Shown here piece after piece: positions 1 to 7,272 of a DNA stretch of 64,000 bases (its first letter is position 1; each line of letters starts with the position of its first letter). Origin of the DNA: Chloroflexota bacterium. Lineage in GTDB: Bacteria; Chloroflexota; Limnocylindria; Limnocylindrales; CSP1-4. The position numbers and the translations under genes were made by a program. The notes beneath the pieces were generated by a model. The model was not told where the DNA came from. It searched no databases and was given only the letters and a program-made list of their open reading frames with translations. The DNA is taken from positions 186,001 to 250,000 of the forward strand of contig JAHBUZ010000002.1 in NCBI GenBank assembly GCA_019637815.1. Direction: 5' to 3'.

Positions 1-677
1 TGCCGACGCCCGAGTTCCTGGGAGCGCTCCGCCGCGCCACGACGGCCACCGGCTCGGTGCTCATCTTCGACGAGGTGGTCACCGGGTTCCGCCATGACCT
101 GGGGGGCTATCAGGCCATCGCGGGGATCCGGCCGGACCTGTCGACCTTCGCCAAGGCCATCGCCAATGGCTACCCCATCGCCGCGGTCGGCGGCCGCGCG
201 GACCTCATGGACCACTTCAACACGCGCCCGGACGGCACCGTCCTGTTCGGTGGTACGTACAACGGCAACCCCATGTCGGTCGCCGCGGCGCTCGCCACCA
301 TCGACATCCTGGAGGCGGGCGACGGGGCCGTCCATCGGCGGCTGTACGCGCTCGGTGACCGGATGCGCACCGGTCTCCAGTCGATCGTCGACCGGCTCGG
401 CCTGCCGGCGCGGGCCGTCAACCAGGGATCGGTGTTCGTGCTGTACTTCACGGAGCGCGACGTGCGCAGCTACGAGGATGCCCTGACCAGCGACGCGTCC
501 TGGTACGTGGCGTTCCACCGGGGCATGACGGAGCGGGGCTTCCTGATGCTGCCCATGAACCTGAAGCGCAACCACCTCACCGCCGCGCATACCGAGGAGG
601 ACGTCGACCTGACCCTCCAGGCGGCGGAGGACGTGCTGGCGGGGCTGGCGGCCCGCGGGGGCCCGCAGGACACATGA
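1..677 (+). CDS. Class III aminotransferase / glutamate-1-semialdehyde aminomutase-like, 5' truncated
   Basis: This is the C-terminal half of a PLP-dependent class III aminotransferase; the reading frame is open from base 3 and the start lies left of the window. Visible family marks are the LIFDEVVTGFR segment (Asp that holds the PLP ring nitrogen), the FAKAIANGYP segment whose Lys should form the PLP aldimine, and FGGTYNGNPM, which resembles the substrate-binding loop of glutamate-1-semialdehyde aminomutase. The aminomutase-like sequence does not prove a haem role. Neighbouring hydroxyacid and sugar-acid enzymes point to amino-group transfer in a catabolic route. Its TGA overlaps the next ATG (ATGA), so the two genes are probably translationally coupled. 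The substrate is unknown. Confidence 0.85.
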   Translation, partial: PTPEFLGALRRATTATGSVLIFDEVVTGFRHDLGGYQAIAGIRPDLSTFAKAIANGYPIAAVGGRADLMDHFNTRPDGTVLFGGTYNGNPMSVAAALATIDILEAGDGAVHRRLYALGDRMRTGLQSIVDRLGLPARAVNQGSVFVLYFTERDVRSYEDALTSDASWYVAFHRGMTERGFLMLPMNLKRNHLTAAHTEEDVDLTLQAAEDVLAGLAARGGPQDT

Positions 678-1690
678 CGCGCGGGCCGGCCGCCGTCGTC
701 CTGGATCCGTACCACAGCGAGGAGGATCCCTTCGCGGTCGATGCCGCGCTCCTCGCCGAGGCGGGTGTCGAGCTCATCGTGCCCCCCGACCCGGACTCGG
801 CCGATGCCGCGATCGTGGACGCGGACGTGGTCGTGGTCACGGGTGTGCGACGACTCGACGCGGCCCGCATCGCGACCCTGCGCCGGGCGGTCGGCATCCT
901 GTGCTACAGCATCGGCATGGACCAGGTCGACCGGGAGGCGGCAGCGTCCCGTGGCCTGCCGGTCCGCAACATCCCGGGCTATTGCACCGACGAGGTCGCG
1001 GACCACGCACTGCTGCTGCTCCTCGCCGCACGTCGTCGGCTGCTGCCGCTCGCGAGCCGTGCCGCTGCCGGCGACTGGGGCGTCCTCGACGACCCGCACC
1101 ACGACGCCATCCGCCGGTCGCGTGGCACGATGCTGGGCATCGTGGGCGCGGGCCGCATCGGACGTGCCGTGGCCGCCCGCGCGCGGGCGTTCGGGATGCG
1201 CACCATCGCCGCCGACCCGGCCCCCGCGGTCGTCGATCCGGACCTGCCGATCGTGCCGCTCCCGACGCTGCTCGCGGAGGCCGACGCGGTGGTGCTGTGT
1301 GCCGCCCTGACGCCCGGCACGCGGGGCCTCATCGACGCGGCCGCGCTGGCCCTCGTCCGTCCCGGTGTCGTGCTCGTCAACGTGGCGCGTGGCGCGCTGG
1401 TCGACGAGCCCGCCCTCGCCGATGCGCTGCACGATGGCCGCGTCTCGGCGGCGGCGCTCGACGTGCGCCACCCGGAGCCGCCGCTCGCGGACGCGGACCC
1501 GCTCGCGGCCCACATCGCGGCCGGCCGCGTCCTCGTCACGCCCCATGTCGCGGCGAGCTCCCGGGAGGCCGTCGAGGATCTCCACCGGATGGCGGCCGCG
1601 ACCATCCTCGAGCTCCTCGGCGACGCCGGACGCCTCCACCCCGGACCCGACACGTCGATGCCGACGGGCGCCGGGGACACGGTGCGCTGA
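674..1690 (+). CDS. D-isomer-specific 2-hydroxyacid dehydrogenase
   Basis: Predicted NAD(P)-dependent 2-hydroxyacid dehydrogenase of 338 residues, normal family length. The Rossmann motif GAGRIG is at about residues 158-163. The catalytic set is visible as Arg239 in NVARG, Glu268 in HPEPP and His291 in TPHVA. It interconverts a 2-keto acid and a D-2-hydroxy acid in the cytosol; CtbP/phosphoglycerate-dehydrogenase-like members have varied substrates, so none is assigned. It overlaps the aminotransferase by 4 nt upstream and the ABC ATPase by one base downstream (TGATG), so it belongs to a tightly coupled operon. It is only distantly similar to the two closely paired paralogues at 3832 and 15235. 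Confidence 0.88.
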   Translation: MTRGPAAVVLDPYHSEEDPFAVDAALLAEAGVELIVPPDPDSADAAIVDADVVVVTGVRRLDAARIATLRRAVGILCYSIGMDQVDREAAASRGLPVRNIPGYCTDEVADHALLLLLAARRRLLPLASRAAAGDWGVLDDPHHDAIRRSRGTMLGIVGAGRIGRAVAARARAFGMRTIAADPAPAVVDPDLPIVPLPTLLAEADAVVLCAALTPGTRGLIDAAALALVRPGVVLVNVARGALVDEPALADALHDGRVSAAALDVRHPEPPLADADPLAAHIAAGRVLVTPHVAASSREAVEDLHRMAAATILELLGDAGRLHPGPDTSMPTGAGDTVR

Positions 1691-2799
1691 TGGACGGCTC
1701 GCTCCACCTGCGGGACCTGACCCGGCTGTACGGCAAGGTGCGCGCCCTCGACGGCCTGTCGCTGGACATCCCCCAGGGCTCGTTCGTGACGCTCCTGGGA
1801 CCGTCCGGCTGCGGCAAGTCGACCACGCTCAGCATCCTCGCCGGGCTCGACCGACCCGATGGCGGCACGGTCCACATGGGCGACCAGGACATCACCCGGA
1901 CGCCGCCCAACGAGCGGCGCATGGCGATGGTGTTCCAGAACTACGCGCTGTATCCGCACATGGACGCGTTCGACAACATCGCGTTCTCGCTCCGCCTCGC
2001 GAAGCGTCCCCGGACCGAGGTCGAGAGCCGGGTCCGGGCGGTGGCCGAGATGCTCGACATCGGACATCTCCTGCGTCGCAAGCCGGGGCAGCTGTCGGGT
2101 GGCCAGCAGCAGCGCGTGGCGCTCGGTCGGGCGCTCGTCAAGCAGCCGCTCGTGTTCCTGCTCGACGAGCCGTTCTCGAACCTCGATGCCGCGCTCCGCG
2201 CGCGCATGCGCACCGAGGTCAAGCACCTCCACCTCCGACTGGGCACCACGTCCGTGTTCGTGACCCACGACCAGGAGGAGGCGCTCAGCCTGTCGGACCA
2301 CATCGCGGTGATGCGTGATGGACGGCTCATCCAGTTCGGCAGCCAGTCGGAGATCTATCGGCGACCCCGGGACACGTACGTCGCGACGTTCGTGGGCAAG
2401 CCCCGGATGAGCCTCACCGAGGGTGCCCTCGATGTGGCGGGGGAGGCGGTCGCGTTCGTGGCGGAGGGGATCCAGCTGCCGCTGGGCACGACCGCCGGCC
2501 TGCGTCTCGCGGCGCCACCCCCACCGCGCGTGACGCTCGGTGTGCGTGCCGAGGACCTGGTAGTGCGCACCGAGGCAGCCGGGGAGGGGACGGTGCCGGC
2601 CGTCGTGCGCCTGACGGAGCCCATCGGGTCGGACACGTTCCTGGAGCTGGGCATCGGCGCCGCGACCTTCGTCGCACGGGTGCCGCCCGACCTCGATGTC
2701 GCGCTCGGCCAGACCGTGGGAGTGCGTATCGCACCGGGCCGGGCGCACCTGTTCGACACCCCGAGCGGCCAGCGGCTGGAGCAGCTGGCGGATGGCTGA
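1690..2799 (+). CDS. ABC transporter ATP-binding protein, UgpC/MalK type
   Basis: Predicted ATPase of a carbohydrate-type ABC importer, 369 residues. Walker A GPSGCGKS is at residues 38-45, followed by the Q-loop (VFQNYALYPHM), signature LSGGQQQR, Walker B with LLDEPFSNLD and a switch His in FVTHDQEEA. The C-terminal third (about residues 235-369) is the TOBE/MOP-like regulatory domain of the MalK/UgpC group. The ATG at 1690 overlaps the preceding TGA; the open frame runs far upstream but only as a shadow of the dehydrogenase gene. It lacks adjacent permease genes, so the fused permease at 7273 and binding protein at 9236 are the likely partners. The transported substrate is not deducible. 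Confidence 0.92.
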   Translation: MDGSLHLRDLTRLYGKVRALDGLSLDIPQGSFVTLLGPSGCGKSTTLSILAGLDRPDGGTVHMGDQDITRTPPNERRMAMVFQNYALYPHMDAFDNIAFSLRLAKRPRTEVESRVRAVAEMLDIGHLLRRKPGQLSGGQQQRVALGRALVKQPLVFLLDEPFSNLDAALRARMRTEVKHLHLRLGTTSVFVTHDQEEALSLSDHIAVMRDGRLIQFGSQSEIYRRPRDTYVATFVGKPRMSLTEGALDVAGEAVAFVAEGIQLPLGTTAGLRLAAPPPPRVTLGVRAEDLVVRTEAAGEGTVPAVVRLTEPIGSDTFLELGIGAATFVARVPPDLDVALGQTVGVRIAPGRAHLFDTPSGQRLEQLADG

Positions 2800-3832
2800 C
2801 GAGCTGCTGGCACGGCTCGACCCGGCGCACTACGCGACCGTGGCGCGGCTGCTCCTGAGCGCGCCCATCGCCGGCTGGGTCGATGCGGGCGACGCGCCAC
2901 CGTCGGATGCCCGTGGCGCGTTCGAGCGGCTGCGGCTGCTGCCGCGCGTGCTCCGGTCCGTCGCCGAGGTGCACACGGCCACGACCCTGCTCGGCAGCGC
3001 GGTCCGGGCACCCATCGGCATCGCGCCCATCGGCATCCAGGGCGCGCTGCATCCGGACGGGGAGCGGGCCACCGCGCGGGGAGCCGCGGCGGCGGGCAGC
3101 ATCGCGATCCTGCCGGTCAACGCCACGACGTCCATCGAGGACGTGCGGGTCGCCGCGCCGGATGCCACGCTCTGGTTCCAGCTGTACGCATGGCCCGACC
3201 GGGGTGCGCTCGCCGAGGTCGTGGCACGTGCCGAGGCAGCGGGCTGCCGGGCGCTGGTGCCCCTGGTCAACACGCCCGTGGTCGTGCCGCACGTGCCCGC
3301 GTCGGTGGGCTTCCGGCTGCCCGCGGGGATGGAGCTCGCCCACGGAGCGGGCGGTCACGGGCTCGACGCCACGCTCGATCCGACGTGGCTGGAGTGGCTG
3401 GCCGGGATCAGCCGGCTGCCGGTGGTGCCCAAGGGGGTGATGCATCCCGAGGACGCCCGCCGCGCGGTCGACGCCGGTGCACGGGGTGTCATCGTGTCCG
3501 ACCACGGTGGTCGTCAGCTGCCCCGCTCGGTGGCCACCATCGATGCCCTGCCGGCCGTGGCCGAGGCGGTCGGTGACCGCGCCGAGGTGTACCTGGATGG
3601 CGGCATCCGGACCGGCACGGATGTGCTGTTCGCGCTGGCGCGGGGGGCTCGCGCGGTGTTCGTCGGCCGGGCGGCGTGCTGGGGTCTCGCGGTCGGTGGC
3701 GCCGAGGGCGTGCGCCGGGTCCTTGAGCGGCTCCGGGAGGAGCTGGTGCGGGATGCCGCGACCTGCGGCATCGCCGACCTGGCGAGCATCCCGGAGGACC
3801 TCGTGGTCGCGCCGGCTCCCCGCACGACGTGA
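2792..3832 (+). CDS. FMN-dependent alpha-hydroxy-acid oxidase/dehydrogenase
   Basis: Predicted FMN TIM-barrel enzyme of the glycolate oxidase / L-lactate dehydrogenase family, 346 residues, oxidising an L-2-hydroxy acid to the keto acid. Seen in the sequence are the FMN-binding region APIGIAPIG, WFQLYAW, Lys214 in PKGVM, the active-site segment SDHGGRQ (His238, Arg241) and the phosphate-binding YLDGGIRTGTD and GRAACWG. Most family members read SNHGGRQ; here the Asn before the catalytic His is Asp. ATG 2792 was chosen because the protein begins normally there and it overlaps the ATPase stop by 8 nt. Together with the D-2-hydroxyacid dehydrogenases it could invert or drain a hydroxyacid intermediate through the keto acid (inference). 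Confidence 0.85.
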   Translation: MADELLARLDPAHYATVARLLLSAPIAGWVDAGDAPPSDARGAFERLRLLPRVLRSVAEVHTATTLLGSAVRAPIGIAPIGIQGALHPDGERATARGAAAAGSIAILPVNATTSIEDVRVAAPDATLWFQLYAWPDRGALAEVVARAEAAGCRALVPLVNTPVVVPHVPASVGFRLPAGMELAHGAGGHGLDATLDPTWLEWLAGISRLPVVPKGVMHPEDARRAVDAGARGVIVSDHGGRQLPRSVATIDALPAVAEAVGDRAEVYLDGGIRTGTDVLFALARGARAVFVGRAACWGLAVGGAEGVRRVLERLREELVRDAATCGIADLASIPEDLVVAPAPRTT

Positions 3833-4863
3833 TGGGTCGTCCGATGGACCGCCACGTCCGCGTCCGCAACGTGTACCCGTTCGTCGCCGCGGACCGGGAG
3901 CTGCTCGCGTCCGTGGACCGGCGCTACGAGATCGTCCACGAGGGCGAGGACACGGCCGAGTGGGTCGGCAGCCTGCGGGACCCCGAGGTGGGGATCCTCA
4001 TGGCGAGCGAGGCACCCCGCGACCTGGCGGGCACGCCCCGGTTGCGCTGGCTCGCGACCGCCGGGGCGGGTATCGACGATCTCGTCCTCGCGGACCCGTG
4101 GGCGCTCGGCCTGACCGTCACCAACGGCAGCGGCGTCCACGCCGTCGCCATCGCGGAGTACGTCCTGGGGGCCGCCCTGCTGGTCAGCGAGCGGATCGAG
4201 GCACGGCTCGCCAACGGCGCCCGCCGGTCGTGGGCGGACGCCCGCTGGCCCCTCGCGGGACGCGGACTGCGTGGCCGCACCGCGCTCATCGTGGGCTACG
4301 GCAGCATCGGTCGCGAGGTGGCGCGGCTGCTCCACGCGGTGGGCATGCGCATCCTCGCTGTCAAGGCGGACCCGGAGCGGCGTCGCGACGAGGGGTGGCG
4401 CGAGGCCGGCACGGGCGATCCCGACGGTTCGATCCCCGAGCGGCTCGCCGGACCGGACGCACTCCCGGCGCTTGCCGGGGACGCCCACCTCGTGGTCCTG
4501 GCGATGCCGGCCACCCCGGCCACCCGCGCCGTCCTCGACGCGTCGCTGCTCGCGGTGCTCCGATCGGACGCCTGGATCGTCAACGTGGGGCGTGGCGCCG
4601 CGATCGACGAGGTGGCGCTGCTCGACGCGCTGCGAGCCGGTCGTATCGGCGGCGCGGTGCTGGACGTCGTGACCCAGGAGCCGCTGCCGGCCGACCACCC
4701 GCTCTGGTCGGAGCCGCGCTGCCTCGTGACGCCGCACCTCTCCGGGCTCGGCGACATCGACGCGCTGTGGCACCGCGTGGCGCTGCTGATGGCCGAGCAG
4801 CTCCGCCGGGACGCGGCCGGTGAGCCGCTGCTGAACGTGACCTCCCGGGCCCGAGGGTACTGA
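3832..4863 (+). CDS. D-isomer-specific 2-hydroxyacid dehydrogenase (paralogue of 15235)
   Basis: Second 2-hydroxyacid dehydrogenase of the operon, 343 residues. The nucleotide-binding motif GYGSIG, catalytic Arg in NVGRG, Glu in TQEPLP and His in TPHLSG are all present, so it should be active. By eye it is more than half identical to the protein at 15235-16257, including the shared C-terminal end LLNVTSRA-GY, and much less like the copy at 674. ATG 3832 overlaps the upstream stop as TGATG; ATG 3844 is an alternative that aligns better with the paralogue's N-terminus (MDRHVRVR against MERLRVR). The next gene starts one base after its stop. Substrate unknown. Confidence 0.87.
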   Translation: MGRPMDRHVRVRNVYPFVAADRELLASVDRRYEIVHEGEDTAEWVGSLRDPEVGILMASEAPRDLAGTPRLRWLATAGAGIDDLVLADPWALGLTVTNGSGVHAVAIAEYVLGAALLVSERIEARLANGARRSWADARWPLAGRGLRGRTALIVGYGSIGREVARLLHAVGMRILAVKADPERRRDEGWREAGTGDPDGSIPERLAGPDALPALAGDAHLVVLAMPATPATRAVLDASLLAVLRSDAWIVNVGRGAAIDEVALLDALRAGRIGGAVLDVVTQEPLPADHPLWSEPRCLVTPHLSGLGDIDALWHRVALLMAEQLRRDAAGEPLLNVTSRARGY

Positions 4864-4864
4864 C

Positions 4865-6118
4865 GTGCGCGTGACCGACGTCCGGACCATCCTGCTCACG
4901 AGCCCGTGGGGCGCGGACCCCGCCTGGCTGGAGGACGGGCCGGACGGCTCGCCGGAGCCACCCCTGCGCTCGAGCGCGCTCGTGGTCGTGGACACGGACG
5001 CGGGCATCCGGGGCGTGGGGGAGACGGTCATGGGCTACTTCTGCCCGGAGGCCGTGGAGCCGGTCGTGGCGGTCCTGCGACGTGCCCTCACCGACCCGGT
5101 GCTCGGTCTCGACCCGATGCGCACGGAGGCCTGCACCGCGGAGCTGGCGCAGCGGATCCTGTGGTGGGGCCGGAGCGGCCTCGGGCTGTCCGTGCTGTCC
5201 GCGGTGGACATGGCGCTGTGGGACATCCGGGGTCTCGCCGAGGGGCGACCGGTCCACGCGCTCCTCGGCGGTGCGGCCCACGGACGCCTGCTCGCGTACG
5301 CGTCCGGTGGCACGGGACGCTGGCCGCTCGAGGCGACGGTCGACCAGGCGCGCCGGTACGTGGCCCGTGGGTTCCGTGCCCTGAAGCTGGGCACGGGTTA
5401 CACCGGTCGACCCGGCAGCCGGTCCCGCGGCAGCGTCCCGCCGCCCTATGGCACGTGGTACGCCGCGACGACCGCGGAACGCATCGCCGACGAGCGGGAC
5501 AAGCTGGCCGCGCTCCGGGCCGAGCTTGGCCCGGGCATCGAGCTGGCGGTCGACTCGCACGCCGTGCAGATCCGTGAGTCGTGGTCGCGTCGTGACGCGC
5601 TGGCGCTCGCGCGTGCCATCGAGCCGTCCGACGTGCTGTTCCACGAGGAGCCGCTGCGCTACGACGACCCGGAGGGCTACGCTGAGCTGCGGCGCTCGAC
5701 ACGCGTGCCCATCGCCGGCGGCGAGTGCCTGACGGGCGTCGACGAGTTCCGACGCTGGATCGCCATGGGAGCGCTCGACCACGCCCAGCCGGATGCGTCA
5801 CACGTGGGTGGCGTGGGCGTGTGTCGGACGGTCGCGCGCATCGCGGAGGCCCACGGGGTCGGGCTGCTGGTCCACACGGGCGGCTCCATCGGTCCGGGCT
5901 TCATGGCCAATCTCCATGTCGCCATCGCGAGCCCCAACGCGCGGGCCGTCGAGGTCGCCCTGGCGCCGGACGACATCCGCCGCGAGCTGCTGGTGGAGCC
6001 ACTCGCTCTCGATGACGGGGACCTGCTGGCACCCACCGCGCCGGGTCTCGGTATCCGCCTACCCGATGACCTGGTCGAGCGGTTCCCCTACCAGCCGGGA
6101 CATGAGGAGGTGGCCTGA
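4865..6118 (+). CDS. Mandelate racemase/muconate-lactonizing-type enzyme (enolase superfamily)
   Basis: Predicted Mg-dependent enolase-superfamily enzyme, 417 residues, probably a sugar-acid dehydratase or racemase. The three metal ligands are visible as Asp230 (AVDSHA), Glu261 (HEEPL) and Glu287 (GGECL). QPDASHVGG lies near residue 309, and His337 in LVHTGGS is the general base/acid of the mandelate-racemase subgroup. Lys in RALKLG (about residue 174) is the likely partner base. An insertion of about 20 residues follows it (TGYTGRPG, Arg/Ser/Pro rich). The start is GTG 4865, directly after the previous stop; GTG 4871 is also possible. It resembles galactonate/rhamnonate-type dehydratases in layout, but the substrate cannot be read from sequence. 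Confidence 0.88.
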   Translation: MRVTDVRTILLTSPWGADPAWLEDGPDGSPEPPLRSSALVVVDTDAGIRGVGETVMGYFCPEAVEPVVAVLRRALTDPVLGLDPMRTEACTAELAQRILWWGRSGLGLSVLSAVDMALWDIRGLAEGRPVHALLGGAAHGRLLAYASGGTGRWPLEATVDQARRYVARGFRALKLGTGYTGRPGSRSRGSVPPPYGTWYAATTAERIADERDKLAALRAELGPGIELAVDSHAVQIRESWSRRDALALARAIEPSDVLFHEEPLRYDDPEGYAELRRSTRVPIAGGECLTGVDEFRRWIAMGALDHAQPDASHVGGVGVCRTVARIAEAHGVGLLVHTGGSIGPGFMANLHVAIASPNARAVEVALAPDDIRRELLVEPLALDDGDLLAPTAPGLGIRLPDDLVERFPYQPGHEEVA

Positions 6119-6119
6119 G

Positions 6120-7148
6120 ATGACCCCAGACGACATCGGTGTCGGCATCCTTGGCTCGGGCAACATGGCCGAGGTCTATATCGACGCGCTCGCGACACAG
6201 GTGCGCGGTGCCCGTCTGTCGGCCATCGCGATGGGCAGTCGGGCGGCCGGCCTCGCGGCGACGCATGGCGTGGCGGCGCCACCCGACGCCGCGGCGCTCG
6301 TGGCACGCGACGACGTCCAGCTGGTGGTCATCGCGACGCCCCATTCCACGCACGAGCCGCTCGCGGTCGCCGTGGCCCGGGCGGGTCGCCACGTCTACCT
6401 CGAGAAGCCCATGGCCGTGGACGTGGCGGCCTGTGACCGGATCATCGCCGCGTGCGGCGAGGCGGGGGTGCTGCTCACGGTCGCCAAGCAGACGCGCCAC
6501 TTCGAGATGACGATGCACGCCCGTCGGCTCATCGACGAGGGCGCCATCGGCGAGGTGCGCATCGTGCGCGCCACGAGCCCGCTCATCGGCCTGGAGCTGC
6601 CGGACGGTCACTGGATCGCCGACCCCCGGGAGGGGGACCTGTTCCTCGACTGGGGCGCCCACGCCTGCGATGCGTTCCGCTGGTTCACCGGGTCCGAGGC
6701 GATCCGGGTGCACGCGGAGGTCGCCGACTTCGGCGCGACGGGGCACCAGGGCCCGACCATGATGGCCCAGTACCGGATGGCCGACGGGTCGATCTGCCAG
6801 GCGTTCCTGAGCTACGAGATCCCGCCGCCCGGTCTCGGATCGGGCTCCAACACCCAGTACCAGGTCATCGGTGCCCGGGGGATCCTGGAATGGGACCTCG
6901 ACCGCATCCGGCTGGGGGACGCGTCGGGCTGGCAGGTCGTGGACGAGCAGCCGACGTGGACCGATCCGTGGCAGCCACATCATCCCCGCCGCATCGGCAA
7001 CACCGCGCGCCAGGTCCAGGCCGTCGTGGACGCGCTGCGCACCGGCTCGACGCCACCCGTCTCCGGCGAGGACGGTCGCGCGGCCATCGTCATGGCCTCC
7101 GCCGCATCGCGGGCCGCCGCGACCGGCATGACCGTGCACCTGTCTTGA
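6120..7148 (+). CDS. Gfo/Idh/MocA family oxidoreductase
   Basis: Predicted NAD(P)-dependent dehydrogenase of sugars, inositols or sugar acids, 342 residues. The N-terminal Rossmann domain carries GILGSGNMA, then the family EKPMA motif with the conserved Lys96, and the C-terminal domain carries LDWGAHACD with a probable catalytic His181. The ATG at 6120 sits behind a strong ribosome site GAGGAGG (6104-6110), and the upstream stop is 1 nt away, so it ends the first catabolic operon. It is paralogous to the gene at 10655 (similar EKPMA and LDWG-H segments and shared P-R-R-IG-TARQV region near the C-terminus). Two such enzymes in one cluster suggest successive or reverse oxidations of one compound. 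Confidence 0.88.
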   Translation: MTPDDIGVGILGSGNMAEVYIDALATQVRGARLSAIAMGSRAAGLAATHGVAAPPDAAALVARDDVQLVVIATPHSTHEPLAVAVARAGRHVYLEKPMAVDVAACDRIIAACGEAGVLLTVAKQTRHFEMTMHARRLIDEGAIGEVRIVRATSPLIGLELPDGHWIADPREGDLFLDWGAHACDAFRWFTGSEAIRVHAEVADFGATGHQGPTMMAQYRMADGSICQAFLSYEIPPPGLGSGSNTQYQVIGARGILEWDLDRIRLGDASGWQVVDEQPTWTDPWQPHHPRRIGNTARQVQAVVDALRTGSTPPVSGEDGRAAIVMASAASRAAATGMTVHLS

Positions 7149-7173
7149 CCCCGCCCGGACCGGTTCGTATCAT
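7145..7173 (+). promoter_or_regulatory. Promoter of the permease/binding-protein operon
   Basis: TTGACC (7145-7150), a 17-nt spacer and TATCAT (7168-7173) form a good sigma-70-type promoter. The predicted start of transcription is near 7180, about 90 nt before the GTG of the fused permease. The -35 overlaps the end of the upstream Gfo/Idh/MocA gene. Confidence 0.6.
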
Positions 7174-7193
7174 GCCCATCATGTCGAACGTAT

Positions 7194-7205
7194 ATTGTCG
7201 ACAAT
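7194..7205. promoter_or_regulatory. Operator-like perfect dyad, GntR/FCD type
   Basis: ATTGTCGACAAT is a perfect 12-bp palindrome centred about 20 nt downstream of the predicted transcription start, a position where a bound repressor would block initiation or elongation. The TNGTNNACNA core is typical of FCD-domain GntR regulators. An 11-of-12 match lies at 14076-14087 in the promoter of the convergent minus-strand genes. No GntR gene is present in the window. Confidence 0.6.
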
Positions 7206-7272
7206 CATCGATGCGGGCAGGGGACGGATCGGTCACGGCGGTCAGGACGTCCGGTGAGCGATCGGCGGCTCG

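Noticed and set aside
979..2748. Antisense 589-residue open frame opposite the dehydrogenase and ABC ATPase genes
   Set aside because: Arg/His/Gly-rich composition without domains; it is the mirror of GC-rich third codon positions in the real genes.
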